Shown: positions 52,072 through 61,327, counted from the first letter of the stretch. The stretch: DNA of 64,000 nt from Coriobacteriaceae bacterium (GCA_902364645.1 CABJEP010000010.1:1-64000), one strand, 5' to 3'. Notes: generated by a model not told the origin, from the sequence alone. Program-made: numbers and translations.

Positions 52072-53220
52072 GTGTCGGAAAATAGGGATTACTACGAGGT
52101 GCTTGGCGTCGACAAGGATGCCGACGCGCGGACGATTAAGCGTGCGTTTCTAAAGAAGGCCCGTACCGTACATCCGGATGTTTCGGACGACCCCGAGGCC
52201 GAGGCCAAGTTCAAGGAGCTCAACGAGGCCTATTCCGTTCTTTCCGATGAGCAGAAGCGTGCTAACTACGACCGTTACGGCACTGCGGACGGCCCTGGTG
52301 GTTCGGGCTACGTCGATATCAACGATATCTTTGGTGGCATGGGCATGGACGACTTGTTCTCGTCGTTCTTTGGCGGCGGTGCCGGCGGTGGCGCCCGCAG
52401 CCGTCGTGAGCGTCGTCGCGGACGTGACATGGCCATTTCGCTTTCGGTGACGCTCGAGGAGGCGGCACTCGGCTGCAAAAAGACGATCAGCTATGATCGC
52501 CTTGCTCCTTGCGAGGACTGCAATGGTACCGGTAGGGCAGAGGGCGCACAGGAAAAGCAGTGCGGCCGCTGCCACGGTACGGGCTATGTCACGACGGTTC
52601 AGCGTTCGTTCCTGGGCCAGGTTCAGTCTTCCTCGCCTTGCCCCGATTGCCATGGCGAGGGCACGGTTATCGACCATCCCTGCGAGACTTGCGACGGTCA
52701 GGGCCGCACGCCTTCGCATGAAAAGATCGACATCGATATTCCCTCCGGCGTTTCGACCGGTCGCCAGCTGCGTGTGAGCGGCTTTGGCGAGGCCGGCCTT
52801 CGCGGCGAGCCTTCGGGCGACTTGATTGTCAACGTGCGCGTTGCCGACCATGAGCGCTTTAAGCGCAACGGTGACGACCTGTACCTGGTGAGCGATATCT
52901 CGATTGCGCAGGCTGCGCTCGGCTGCGAGATCGAGGTCGAGGGCATTATGCCCGACGAGGTTGTTAAGGTGACGGTTCCCGCCGGCGCCCAGTACGGCGA
53001 CACCGTGAGCGTCAATAATTACGGCATGCCGCGCATTGGCGGTGGCGGTTCGCGTGGCCGCCTGATCGTGCAACTGCGTGTGGTCGTTCCCACCAATCTT
53101 TCCAATAAGCAGCGCGAGCTGCTCCGTGCTTTTGCCGATGAGATGGGCGATGACGTCGCTTCCGGTAAGAAGTCGGTGACCGACCGTATCAAGAGTGCCC
53201 TCGACGATATCCTCGATTAA
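52072..53220 (+). CDS. dnaJ: Chaperone protein DnaJ
   Basis: Hsp40 co-chaperone stimulating DnaK. J domain with HPD (34-36); Gly-rich region with GGMGMDDLFSSFFGGGAGGGA; four CxxCxGxG zinc repeats (CEDCNGTG, CGRCHGTG, CPDCHGEG, CETCDGQG); complete C-terminal domains (IDIPSGVSTGRQLRVSGFGEAGLRGEPSGDL through VNNYGMPRIGGGGSRGRL). I chose GTG 52072 with AAGGA eight bases upstream; the frame is open further but unrelated. Length is 382 residues, normal. hrcA, grpE and dnaK are not adjacent. Confidence 0.95.
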   Translation: MSENRDYYEVLGVDKDADARTIKRAFLKKARTVHPDVSDDPEAEAKFKELNEAYSVLSDEQKRANYDRYGTADGPGGSGYVDINDIFGGMGMDDLFSSFFGGGAGGGARSRRERRRGRDMAISLSVTLEEAALGCKKTISYDRLAPCEDCNGTGRAEGAQEKQCGRCHGTGYVTTVQRSFLGQVQSSSPCPDCHGEGTVIDHPCETCDGQGRTPSHEKIDIDIPSGVSTGRQLRVSGFGEAGLRGEPSGDLIVNVRVADHERFKRNGDDLYLVSDISIAQAALGCEIEVEGIMPDEVVKVTVPAGAQYGDTVSVNNYGMPRIGGGGSRGRLIVQLRVVVPTNLSNKQRELLRAFADEMGDDVASGKKSVTDRIKSALDDILD

Positions 53221-53229
53221 GGAGCCCGC

Positions 53230-54522
53230 GTGCTCGCACCCCATATTTCCGTCGTCAACCTCGGCTGCCGCGTCAACCGGGTTGAGTCTGACCGTATCAC
53301 TGCCGATCTTATGCGCCTGGGCTTTGCTATTGTGGAGCCCCAGGATGCCGATCTGATTGTCATTAACACCTGTGCCGTTACGGGTGAGGCCGAGGCCAAG
53401 ACCCGTAAGGCCGTCCGCCATGCGCTGGCCCATCAAAACGAGCCCTATGTGGTCGTGACCGGATGTGTGGTCAATTTGCATCCCGAGGAGCTGCTTGAGC
53501 TTTCGGATCGCGTGATCGCCGAGCCGTCCAAGATCGATGTCGCCGAACGTGTCTGCGAGGTGCTGGGCGTTGAGTCCGATAGCGTTCCCGCCTGCAGCGA
53601 TGGCGAGGTGGTCGATGCGCTCGGTCGCTCTCGCCTGGGCGTGAAGATTCAGGACGGCTGCAACCACCGCTGCACCTATTGCATTGTGTGGAAGGCGCGC
53701 GGCCCCGAGCGCTCCGTGCCCGTCGAGTCCGTGCTCGAGCAAGTTCGCGAGGCCCAGGAGGCCGGCGTGCCCGAGGTGGTGCTGACCGGTGTGAACCTGG
53801 GCGCCTATGACGGCAAGAGCGCGACCGACGAGCATGTCGAAATCGATGAGCTGCTCGAGGCCATTATGGAGCGCACCTCTATTCCGCATGTGCGCATTTC
53901 CTCGGTCGAGCCCATGGATATCTCTGAGCGCCTGCTTAAGGTTATGGCGCGCTATCCGCAGCGTATCGCCCCGTTTTTGCACCTGCCCGTGCAGTCTGGC
54001 TGCACGGCGACCCTGCATCGCATGGGCCGTCCCTATAGCGCCGAGGCCTTTGAGGACACGGTGCGTATGATTCGCGCCAACCTGCCGCAGGCGTCTCTTT
54101 CGTGCGACGTTATCGTCGGTTTTCCTGGTGAGACGGATGAGGAGTTCGAGGAGTCGCTGGCGCTATGCCGTCGCGTGGGCTTTTCGCGCATGCACGTGTT
54201 CCGCTATAGCAAGCGCCCCGGCACCCTCGCCGCCGACATGGCCGACCAGGTACCACCTGAGGTCATGGCCGAGCGCAGCCGCCGCATGCGCGCGGCTGCT
54301 CAGGAGCTCGCCATTGCCGACGCTCGTCGTCGCGTGGGAACCGTTGAGCGCGCCGTGCTCGAGTATGGTGACAACCTGACGCTCGGTTCGTTCCATCATG
54401 CCCGTCTTGACGATACCTGTGGACTTACAGCCCCGTGCCTGCTCGATGTTGCTATCATCGGAGTCGATGATTCCGGCTTGGTCCATGCGCGCAGGGAGGT
54501 TCATGGAAGCCTCGAAGATTAG
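53230..54522 (+). CDS. mtaB: tRNA t6A37 methylthiotransferase MtaB
   Basis: Radical SAM enzyme adding a methylthio group to t6A37 of tRNA. The N-terminal UPF0004 domain has NLGCRVNRVESDRI with its first cluster cysteine, TCAVTGEAEAK and VVTGC. The radical SAM motif is QDGCNHRCTYCIVWKARGPERS; a C-terminal TRAM domain ends the protein. The GCRVNxxES spacing and ARGPERS favour MtaB over MiaB or RimO. GTG 53230 is nine bases after dnaJ. Length is 430 residues. Confidence 0.93.
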   Translation: MLAPHISVVNLGCRVNRVESDRITADLMRLGFAIVEPQDADLIVINTCAVTGEAEAKTRKAVRHALAHQNEPYVVVTGCVVNLHPEELLELSDRVIAEPSKIDVAERVCEVLGVESDSVPACSDGEVVDALGRSRLGVKIQDGCNHRCTYCIVWKARGPERSVPVESVLEQVREAQEAGVPEVVLTGVNLGAYDGKSATDEHVEIDELLEAIMERTSIPHVRISSVEPMDISERLLKVMARYPQRIAPFLHLPVQSGCTATLHRMGRPYSAEAFEDTVRMIRANLPQASLSCDVIVGFPGETDEEFEESLALCRRVGFSRMHVFRYSKRPGTLAADMADQVPPEVMAERSRRMRAAAQELAIADARRRVGTVERAVLEYGDNLTLGSFHHARLDDTCGLTAPCLLDVAIIGVDDSGLVHARREVHGSLED

Positions 54523-55489
54523 ACTTACTGTTCCCGAGGGGATTGACCCCTCGCGCGTTTTGGGCGCCGGCGACGGCGTCCTTCGTGCGCTCGAGAGCTT
54601 GGTCCGCGCCCATGTGGTCGCCCGTGGCGATAGCATCGCCGTGAGCGGTGACCCGGACGAGGTCGAGCTCGTGGCGCGCTTTTTCGAACATGCTTTTCGC
54701 GAGGCTGCCGCCGGGCGCACGCTGTCTGCAGACGATGTCTCGCGCTGCCTGGCCGTCTTGCGCGACGGCGAGCACGAGGCCACGTCGCTGCGCGATGACG
54801 TGCTGCTTTCGTATCGCGGTCGTGCCATTCGTCCCAAGACGCTTGGCCAAAAGCGCTACGTTGATGCCATCCGCTCGCATACGATTACCTTTGGCCTGGG
54901 TCCCGCCGGCACCGGTAAGACCTATCTGGCTATGGCGCTTGCCGTCGCCGCGCTTAAGCGCCACGAGGTGGGCCGCTTGATCTTGACGCGCCCCGTCGTC
55001 GAGGCGGGGGAGAACTTGGGCTTTTTGCCGGGCACCCTCGAGGAGAAAATCGATCCGTATATGCGTCCGCTCTACGACGCCCTTTTTGACATGATGGATC
55101 GCGAGCGCACCGATGAGCTTATGGATCGTGGCGTGATCGAGATCGCCCCGCTTGCCTACATGCGCGGCCGCACGCTGAGCGATGCCTTCGTGGTGCTCGA
55201 CGAGGCGCAAAATACCACGCCCGAGCAGATGAAGATGTTCCTGACACGCCTGGGCTTCAACTCCAAGTTCGTGATTACCGGCGACTTGAGTCAGCGCGAC
55301 CTGGTGGGTCGTCGTGGCGGCCTTGCCGATGTTGAGCGGATTTTAGGCCGCGTCGATGATGTCGCATTCTCTCATCTGGAGCGTGCCGACGTGGTGCGTC
55401 ATGCCCTGGTGGGTCGTATCGTCGAGGCATACGATACTTATGATGATGTGCGCGAGAAACGCGTTCGTGACCGAAAGGAGTCCCGTTGA
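54503..55489 (+). CDS. phoH: PhoH family ATPase
   Basis: PhoH-like P-loop ATPase, conserved beside ybeY and possibly acting in RNA metabolism; the exact role is unsettled. Walker A FGLGPAGTGKTYLAMALAVAAL is at about residue 132 and Walker B FVVLDEAQNTTPEQMKMFLTRLGFNSKFVITGD at about 233. ATG 54503 with GGGAGG upstream overlaps the mtaB end by 20 bases. Length is 328 residues, normal. Confidence 0.93.
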   Translation: MEASKIRLTVPEGIDPSRVLGAGDGVLRALESLVRAHVVARGDSIAVSGDPDEVELVARFFEHAFREAAAGRTLSADDVSRCLAVLRDGEHEATSLRDDVLLSYRGRAIRPKTLGQKRYVDAIRSHTITFGLGPAGTGKTYLAMALAVAALKRHEVGRLILTRPVVEAGENLGFLPGTLEEKIDPYMRPLYDALFDMMDRERTDELMDRGVIEIAPLAYMRGRTLSDAFVVLDEAQNTTPEQMKMFLTRLGFNSKFVITGDLSQRDLVGRRGGLADVERILGRVDDVAFSHLERADVVRHALVGRIVEAYDTYDDVREKRVRDRKESR

Positions 55490-55995
55490 GTGTATTGATC
55501 AGCAACGATGCCGAGCTCGATACGCTGCTCGACGCGCAGGAGGTGGAGCACATCTGCGAGGTCGTGCTTGCCGCCGAGGGCGTTGAGCGTGAAGTCGAGA
55601 TTTCCCTTTCGTATGTCGACGAGGACGAGATGCACGAGCTCAACCACGAGTGGCGCGGTATCGATCGCACCACCGATGTACTCTCGTTTGAGTGCGATTC
55701 GGCCTTTGACGATGACATTCCCGCCGATGAGACGCTCGAGCTCGGCGATATTATCTTGGCCCCGCAGGTTATTGCCCGTCAGGCCCCCGGTTTTGGCAAT
55801 AGCCCCGCTGACGAGAGCCGTCTGATGCTCGTACACGGCATGCTGCACCTGCTGGGCTATGACCACATCGAGGACGACGAGGCCGAGGTCATGGAGGCCC
55901 GCGAGGACGCCATCCTGCGCGATCTGGCGCTCGAGCGCGGCGAGGACCCCAAGTTGGTCCACGTCGGTCCCATCACCAACCATGCCCACGACTAG
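55486..55995 (+). CDS. ybeY: Endoribonuclease YbeY
   Basis: Zinc endonuclease for 16S rRNA 3'-end maturation and ribosome quality control. The metal motif HGMLHLLGYDH is complete (about residues 115-125); DRTTDVLSFEC and LELGDIILAP are conserved. The TTG at 55486 overlaps the phoH stop and has AAAGGAG five bases upstream. Length is 169 residues with a short extra C-terminal tail. Confidence 0.95.
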   Translation: MSVLISNDAELDTLLDAQEVEHICEVVLAAEGVEREVEISLSYVDEDEMHELNHEWRGIDRTTDVLSFECDSAFDDDIPADETLELGDIILAPQVIARQAPGFGNSPADESRLMLVHGMLHLLGYDHIEDDEAEVMEAREDAILRDLALERGEDPKLVHVGPITNHAHD

Positions 55996-56004
55996 GAGCC
56001 GTCT

Positions 56005-56382
56005 ATGATTCCCGGATCGAACAAGGACCATCCGTCTTTTTTAAAGTCGTTCTCCTACGCCATGGAGGGCTTTGTCACCGCCGTTAAAACCGAGCGTAAT
56101 ATCAAGGTCATGCTCGCGGCCGGCGTGTGTACCGTCATTGCCGGCTGCATCGTCGGCCTCGACATTGCCGAGTGGGCCACGGTTATCATCTGCTGCGGCC
56201 TGGTGATTCACGGCGAGCTGTGCAACACCGCTATGGAGGCTATCGTCGACCTAGCGACCCAGGAGCTCCATCCGCTGGCCAAGCGTGCGAAGGACATCGC
56301 CGCCGCCTCTGTATACGTGCTTTCCATCACCGCCGCGATTGTGGGCGTACTGGTATTTGCCCACGCGCTCGACTTTATTTAG
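56005..56382 (+). CDS. dgkA: Diacylglycerol kinase, undecaprenol kinase type
   Basis: Small membrane kinase with predicted transmembrane helices. The catalytic region is recognisable in LVIHGELCNTAMEAIVDLAT (ELxNTAxExxVD) and the lipid-site AKRAKDIAAASVYVLSITAAIVG. In Gram-positives this family phosphorylates undecaprenol, in keeping with uppS here; that substrate is inferred. Length is 125 residues. It begins nine bases after ybeY. Confidence 0.93.
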   Translation: MIPGSNKDHPSFLKSFSYAMEGFVTAVKTERNIKVMLAAGVCTVIAGCIVGLDIAEWATVIICCGLVIHGELCNTAMEAIVDLATQELHPLAKRAKDIAAASVYVLSITAAIVGVLVFAHALDFI

Positions 56383-56394
56383 AAAGGGATTCCC

Positions 56395-57462
56395 ATGTCC
56401 GACAATATGCAGCCTACCGATGAGATTTTGGACGACGAGTCCCTGGACGCGGTGGATACCGAGGAGCTCGAGGATGTCGAGGAGTTCGACCCGTTTGAGG
56501 GTATGAGCGACGAGGAACTCGACGCCCTGTGCGACGAGGACGACAACCTCGCGGGCTTTGGTGACGTTGAGCCCGGTTTCCGCAGCGGCTTTGTGGCCCT
56601 GGTCGGTCGTCCCAACGCTGGCAAGTCTACGCTGCTTAATGCCTGCTATGGCAAAAAGGTCGCCATCACCTCGCCGGTGGCCCAGACGACCCGCCGCCGC
56701 ATGCGCGCCGTCGTCAACCGCCCCGGCTACCAGCTAGTCTTTGTCGATACCCCCGGTATTCATAAGCCCAAGGACGGCTTGGGATCCGAGCTCAACAAGA
56801 GCGCGTTGTTCGAGCTGAACGATGTCGATGTCGTCGCGTTTTTGATTGATGCCACCAAGCCCATCGGCAGGGGAGACGCCTGGGTTGCCGAGCGTGTCAA
56901 GAACGCTCGTTCCAAGAAGGTCCTGGTGCTTACCAAGGCCGATGAGGCCGACCCCGCACAGGTCATGGAGCAGCTTAAGGCCGCCCACGAGCTCATGGAA
57001 TATGACGACGAGATCGTGACATCGTCGGTCAAGAACTTCAACGTCGATGCCTTTATCGAGACCGTTGCGCACTTTTTGCCCGAAGGCCCGCGTTGGTTCC
57101 CCGAGGACATGGGCACTGACGCTTCTGACGAGACGCTCGTTGCTGAGTTTGTGCGCGAGAAGGTTTTGCGCCGTACTCGTGATGAGATTCCGCACTCCGT
57201 TGGCGTGATCTGCGATGCGCTCGAGCAGACCAAGAAGGTGCTGCGCGTGCACGCCACCATTTACGTCGAGCGCGAGGGCCAAAAGGGCATCATCATCGGT
57301 AAGGGCGGCGAGATGATCAAGCATATCGGTATCGACGCCCGTCGCGATCTTGAGCGCATCTTTGGCACGCAGGTCTTTTTGGAGCTGGACGTGAAGGTCA
57401 AGGCCGGCTGGCGTGACGACGAGGCCCAGATTCGCCGCTTTGGCTACAACGCCGAGGACTAA
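56395..57462 (+). CDS. era: GTPase Era with acidic N-terminal extension
   Basis: GTPase that binds the 3' end of 16S rRNA and checks 30S assembly. G1 VALVGRPNAGKSTLLNACYG, G3 DTPGIHKPKDGLG, G4 LTKAD, and a KH domain (GIIIGKGGEMIKHIGIDARRDLERIFG) are intact. About 62 residues before the GTPase domain are strongly acidic (Asp/Glu-rich) and absent from typical Era. The ATG at 56395 has AAAGGGA upstream, so the extension appears real. Length is 355 residues versus the usual 300. Confidence 0.95.
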   Translation: MSDNMQPTDEILDDESLDAVDTEELEDVEEFDPFEGMSDEELDALCDEDDNLAGFGDVEPGFRSGFVALVGRPNAGKSTLLNACYGKKVAITSPVAQTTRRRMRAVVNRPGYQLVFVDTPGIHKPKDGLGSELNKSALFELNDVDVVAFLIDATKPIGRGDAWVAERVKNARSKKVLVLTKADEADPAQVMEQLKAAHELMEYDDEIVTSSVKNFNVDAFIETVAHFLPEGPRWFPEDMGTDASDETLVAEFVREKVLRRTRDEIPHSVGVICDALEQTKKVLRVHATIYVEREGQKGIIIGKGGEMIKHIGIDARRDLERIFGTQVFLELDVKVKAGWRDDEAQIRRFGYNAED

Positions 57463-57477
57463 GGACGCGCGGCGCGC

Positions 57478-58227
57478 ATGGCAGGCTCCCGGACATATCG
57501 CACGAAAGTGCTCGTGCTCGATAAGACTAAGCTCAAAGAGACCGACCTGATCTTGACGATGCTTGACGAGCGGGGGCGGCAGGTTCGTGCCGTGGCAAAG
57601 GGTGCCCGCAAACCCGGCGGACGCCTTGCTGCGCGTTGCGAGCTGTTCTGTACGGTCGATATGCTGCTTGCACATGGACGGTCACTCGACGTGGTTTCTC
57701 AGGCCGAGCTTATGGAGGCGCCGCTCGGCGCTGCGCCCGAATACGAGACGACCTGCGCCGCAAGCGCGATCGCCGAGGTCGCGCGCGTGTGCTCGTTCGA
57801 GGACGCCGAGGACCCGTTTACCTTTGCCATAACGCAGCGAGCGCTTGCCCTGGTGGGCAGCGGGCTTGACACGGCATATATGGACCTACTTGTGGCGGCA
57901 TATGTCTTTAAGCTGCTGTCGCACGTTGGCTATCGACCCAATTTTTCGGCCTGCGTGCTGTGCGGAGACCCCATGCTGTCGTATTTTTCGCCCCAGGCGG
58001 GCGGTCTCATGTGCGGGTCGTGCGCGTCGAGCGTTCTGGGTGCCGAGCTGGTCTCGACCGGTGAGGTCGCATGGCTGCGCGCCCTCATGTCCATGACCTT
58101 CGATGCGCTTATGGCCGAGAAAATCGACCCGCATACGGCGGCGTTCTTGCTCGGGCTTTCGCATGTGTGGGCGGCGACGCATACCGACCAGCGCCTCCGT
58201 GCGATGGAATTCATGTTGGGTCGGTGA
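57478..58227 (+). CDS. recO: DNA repair protein RecO
   Basis: Recombination mediator that loads RecA in the RecFOR pathway. N-terminal OB-fold with TKVLVLDKTKLKETDLILTMLDERGRQVRAVAKGARKPGGRL; a C-terminal zinc finger with CVLCGDP and MCGSCAS. Length is 249 residues. It follows era by 15 bases, as in most Firmicutes. Confidence 0.94.
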   Translation: MAGSRTYRTKVLVLDKTKLKETDLILTMLDERGRQVRAVAKGARKPGGRLAARCELFCTVDMLLAHGRSLDVVSQAELMEAPLGAAPEYETTCAASAIAEVARVCSFEDAEDPFTFAITQRALALVGSGLDTAYMDLLVAAYVFKLLSHVGYRPNFSACVLCGDPMLSYFSPQAGGLMCGSCASSVLGAELVSTGEVAWLRALMSMTFDALMAEKIDPHTAAFLLGLSHVWAATHTDQRLRAMEFMLGR

Positions 58228-58365
58228 TGATGCGCAGGCGCGGGCTGCTTGTGGTAACATACCGACCAGTTGGTACCTCGACCTTGGTTGCTCGCTCCAC
58301 CGGCGGCTTCCCAGTCCGAGGCGAATCGAGTCGCCCGATGGCGACGCAAAACGAAAGGTGAAACA

Positions 58366-58644
58366 ATGACTGTTTCCAAAGAGCGCAAGGCGGAGCTGAC
58401 TGCCCAGTTCGGTAACACCCCGGTCGACACCGGCAACCCCAAGGTTCAGGTCGCCATCCTGTCCGAGCGCATCAAGGAGCTGACCGAGCACATGAAGTCC
58501 CACCAGAAGGACTTCCACACCCGTCGTGGCCTGCTCATGCTCGTCGGCCGTCGTCGTCGTCTTCTCTCCTACATCAAGAAGAACGACATCGTCGAGTACC
58601 GTGAGCTCATCAAGGCTCTGGGCATCCGCGACAACATCCAGTAA
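58366..58644 (+). CDS. rpsO: 30S ribosomal protein S15
   Basis: Primary 16S rRNA-binding protein S15: FGNTPVDTGNPKVQVAILSERIKELTEHMKSHQKDFHTRRGLLMLVGRRRRLLSYIKKND. I chose ATG 58366, which has a GAAAGG upstream and gives the family N-terminus. The 138 bases between recO and rpsO carry GC-rich pairing elements (GGCGAATCGAG facing the later CGAGTCGCC-type segments at about 58320-58345), compatible with the known S15 autoregulation; no firm structure is claimed. Confidence 0.97.
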   Translation: MTVSKERKAELTAQFGNTPVDTGNPKVQVAILSERIKELTEHMKSHQKDFHTRRGLLMLVGRRRRLLSYIKKNDIVEYRELIKALGIRDNIQ

Positions 58645-58659
58645 GGATTTGTACATGCT

Positions 58660-58692
58660 AAGAGCGTCCTGCGCAGCGGGGCGCTCTTTTTG
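58660..58692 (+). terminator. Terminator between rpsO and pnp
   Basis: AGAGCGTCC and GGGGCGCTCT pair (with a G-U) and run into TTTTTG. The remaining 100 bases before pnp contain GC-rich repeats and the pnp SD (AAAGGAG). Confidence 0.8.
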
Positions 58693-58794
58693 TGTAAGGG
58701 CGCGAACAATCACGCTCTGAAGCGTGTCGGGGGCAGGGGGCCCGCGTCACATGAGAAGCCCGCAGGCAAGGGGCCTGTGGGGTAAAGGAGAACA

Positions 58795-61041
58795 ATGACA
58801 CTCGTATCCAAGACCTTTGAGCTGTACGGCAAGACCTACACCTTTGAGTCGGGCGAGCTTGCCAAGCAGGCTACCGGCGCCTGCCTGGTCAAGCAGGGCG
58901 ACACCACGATGCTCGACACCGTGGTCGTCTCCAAGGAGCGCAAGAACTACGACTTCTTCCCGCTGACCGTTGACTTCAACGAGAAGATGTACGCAGCCGG
59001 CCGCATCCCGGGTGGCTACCTCAAGCGTGAGGGCCGTCCCAGCGAGAAGGCCACGCTCACCGCGCGCATGATCGACCGTCCGATTCGCCCGAGCTTCCCG
59101 GATGGCTTCCGCAACGAGGTGCACATCGTCGCCACCTCGCTCGTCGCCGACCAGGTCAACCCCTTCGACGTCATCAACGTCATGGGTGCTTCCCTTGCCA
59201 TGACGCTCGGCGGCGTGCCCTTCGAGGGCCCGCTTGCCTGCGTGCGCATCGGCCGTAACGTGGAGACCGGCGAGTTTATCGTCAACCCCACCTACGAGGA
59301 GCGCGAGAACTCCGATCTGGACCTGGAGCTGGGCGGCTCTGCCGACTTCATCTCGATGGTCGAGGCTGGCGCCGAGGAGATCTCCGAGGACGACATGCTC
59401 GCCGCCATGAAGTTTGGCCAGGAGGCCCTTGCTGCCTTCTGCCAGGCTCAGGACGAGTTCGTCGTCGAGTGGGAGCAGGTCAACGGCCCCATCGTCAAGA
59501 AGGAGTACCCGCTCGACCAGCCCGTCGAGGAGGTCCAGGAGCGCATCTTCGCCCACTACGACGAGATGGCTGCCGCCCTTCGCGATGCCGACAAGCTCTC
59601 CCGTATCGGCAAGGTCGAGGCTCTGAAGGAGTCCATCCGCGCCGAGTTCACCGAGGAGGAGCAGGCCGCTTGGGAGCGCGAGATCCCCGTGGCGCTCAAG
59701 AAGCTCGAGAAGAAGGCCATGCGCACCATGGTCGTCGAGACCGGCGAGCGCGTCGACGGCCGTGCCGCCGACGAGATCCGTCCCATCATGGTGAAGGACA
59801 ACTACCTGCCGCTCGTTCACGGCTCCGGTCTGTTCCAGCGTGGCCAGACCCAGGTGCTTTCCGTCCTGTCGCTTGGCATGCTCAACGAGGGCCAGCGTCT
59901 GGATACCATCGAGCCCACCGAGGGCAAGCGCTACATGCACCACTACAACTTCCCGCCTTTCTGCACCGGCGAGACCGGCCGCATGGGCAGCCCCAAGCGC
60001 CGCGAGATCGGCCACGGCAACCTGGCCGAGCGCGCCCTGCTTCCGGTGCTCCCCGACGAGAACGAGTTCCCCTACGCCATCCGCGTCGTCTCCGAGGTCA
60101 TGGAGTCCAACGGCTCCTCTTCGATGGCTTCGACCTGCGGCTCCACGCTCGCCCTTATGGACGGCGGCGTGCCCATTAAGCGCCCGGTCTCCGGTATCGC
60201 CATGGGCCTGATCCAGGAGGAGGGCAAGACCGTGGTACTGTCCGACATCCAGGGTCTCGAGGACTTCCTGGGCGACATGGACTTTAAGGTCACCGGCACC
60301 ACCGAGGGCATCACCGCCCTGCAGATGGACAACAAGGCCACCGGCCTCACCTTCGACATCCTGGCCCGCGCTCTGCAGCAGGCCAAGGAGGGTCGCGCCT
60401 TCATCCTGCAGAAGATGCTCGATGTGATCCCCGAGCCGCGCCACACCACGCGCAGCACCGCTCCGCGCATCGTTTCCATCCAGGTTCCGACCGACAAGAT
60501 CCGCGACGTCATCGGTTCCGGCGGTAAGGTCATCCGCGGTATCCAGGACGAGACCGGCGCCTCGGTCGACATCCAGGAGGACGGCACCGTCTTTGTCGGC
60601 GGCACCGGCGAGTCCGTCGACCAGGCCGTTGAGCGTATCAAGCTCATCATCAAGGTTCCCGAGCCGGGCGAGGAGTACACCGGTCGCGTGGTCTCCATCC
60701 AGCCCTTCGGCGCCTTCGTCAACCTGCTGCCCGGTAAGGACGGCCTGCTGCATATCTCCCGCGTCGCCAAGGGCCGCGTGGAGAAGGTCGAGGACGTCCT
60801 CAACGTGGGCGACGAGGTCAAGGTCGTCGTCATCGAGGTCGACGATCGCGGCAAGATCTCGCTCGATCGTCTCGACAAGCCCGAGGCCCCGGCTCGCGCC
60901 GAGGGTGCCTCCGAGGGCGACGGCGAGCACTTCCAGCGCCGTGAGCGTCCGCGTCGCGAGCGCTCCGAGCGCAGCGACCGTCCGCGCCGTCCCGGCGACA
61001 ACGGAGGCCGCAAGCCCCGTCGTCACCACGACGCCGAGTAA
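58795..61041 (+). CDS. pnp: Polyribonucleotide nucleotidyltransferase (PNPase)
   Basis: 3'-5' phosphorolytic exoribonuclease and RNA polymeriser. Two RNase PH domains are separated by a helical domain (first with YDFFPLTVDFNEKMYAAGRIPGGYLKREGRPSEK; second with RGQTQVLSVLSLGM and GSSSMASTCGSTLALMDGGVPIK). A KH domain (IGSGGKVIRGIQDETGASVDI) and an S1 domain (EYTGRVVSIQPFGAFVNLLPGKDGLLHIS) follow. The tail is Arg-rich and basic. Length is 748 residues. It sits next to RNase J, so the main RNA decay enzymes are adjacent. Confidence 0.98.
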   Translation: MTLVSKTFELYGKTYTFESGELAKQATGACLVKQGDTTMLDTVVVSKERKNYDFFPLTVDFNEKMYAAGRIPGGYLKREGRPSEKATLTARMIDRPIRPSFPDGFRNEVHIVATSLVADQVNPFDVINVMGASLAMTLGGVPFEGPLACVRIGRNVETGEFIVNPTYEERENSDLDLELGGSADFISMVEAGAEEISEDDMLAAMKFGQEALAAFCQAQDEFVVEWEQVNGPIVKKEYPLDQPVEEVQERIFAHYDEMAAALRDADKLSRIGKVEALKESIRAEFTEEEQAAWEREIPVALKKLEKKAMRTMVVETGERVDGRAADEIRPIMVKDNYLPLVHGSGLFQRGQTQVLSVLSLGMLNEGQRLDTIEPTEGKRYMHHYNFPPFCTGETGRMGSPKRREIGHGNLAERALLPVLPDENEFPYAIRVVSEVMESNGSSSMASTCGSTLALMDGGVPIKRPVSGIAMGLIQEEGKTVVLSDIQGLEDFLGDMDFKVTGTTEGITALQMDNKATGLTFDILARALQQAKEGRAFILQKMLDVIPEPRHTTRSTAPRIVSIQVPTDKIRDVIGSGGKVIRGIQDETGASVDIQEDGTVFVGGTGESVDQAVERIKLIIKVPEPGEEYTGRVVSIQPFGAFVNLLPGKDGLLHISRVAKGRVEKVEDVLNVGDEVKVVVIEVDDRGKISLDRLDKPEAPARAEGASEGDGEHFQRRERPRRERSERSDRPRRPGDNGGRKPRRHHDAE

Positions 61042-61064
61042 CAGCCGCACATAAGCAGCTCAAC

Positions 61065-61095
61065 AAGGGCGACTCCGGACAGGGGTCGCCCTTTT
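61065..61095 (+). terminator. Terminator after pnp
   Basis: AAGGGCGAC and GTCGCCCTT pair perfectly and run into TTTT. Its 3' arm (from 61088) is also the outer end of the large palindrome that follows. Confidence 0.88.
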
Positions 61096-61236
61096 GCTTG
61101 CGCCCGGGAGGGCCGCATATGAAGTTTCCTGCTCTACAGTCCTGCGCAAGACGGAAAGCACATTAAGTGCTTTCCTTTGCGTGCGGAACTCGCGATAAAC
61201 TTCATATGCGGCCCTCCCGGGCGCAAGCAAAAGGGC
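61088..61236. repeat. Cruciform element, copy 1
   Basis: A perfect 40-base inverted repeat (61088-61127 and 61197-61236) encloses a 69-base core. Inside the core GGAAAGCAC (61153-61161) and GTGCTTTCC (61167-61175) form a hairpin with loop ATTAA. The core is homologous to copy 2 in reverse orientation, with changes that keep the pairings. The outer left arm overlaps the 3' arm of the pnp terminator. A 15-codon frame (61119-61166) starts at an ATG six bases after GGGAGGG. Confidence 0.92.
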
Positions 61237-61327
61237 TTGTTAGTGCCGCTCGATATTTAGTTAGACAGTCTTATCAGTAGTCAGATTTCAGATCTGTAGA
61301 TAGACGCAACAGCATATCTCCAGATAA
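61237..61327. other. Spacer between palindromes, nothing recognised
   Basis: About 90 AT-richer bases between the first cruciform element and the REP-like hairpin. I see no open frame, promoter or clear pairing beyond a short CAGATCTG palindrome. Confidence 0.5.
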
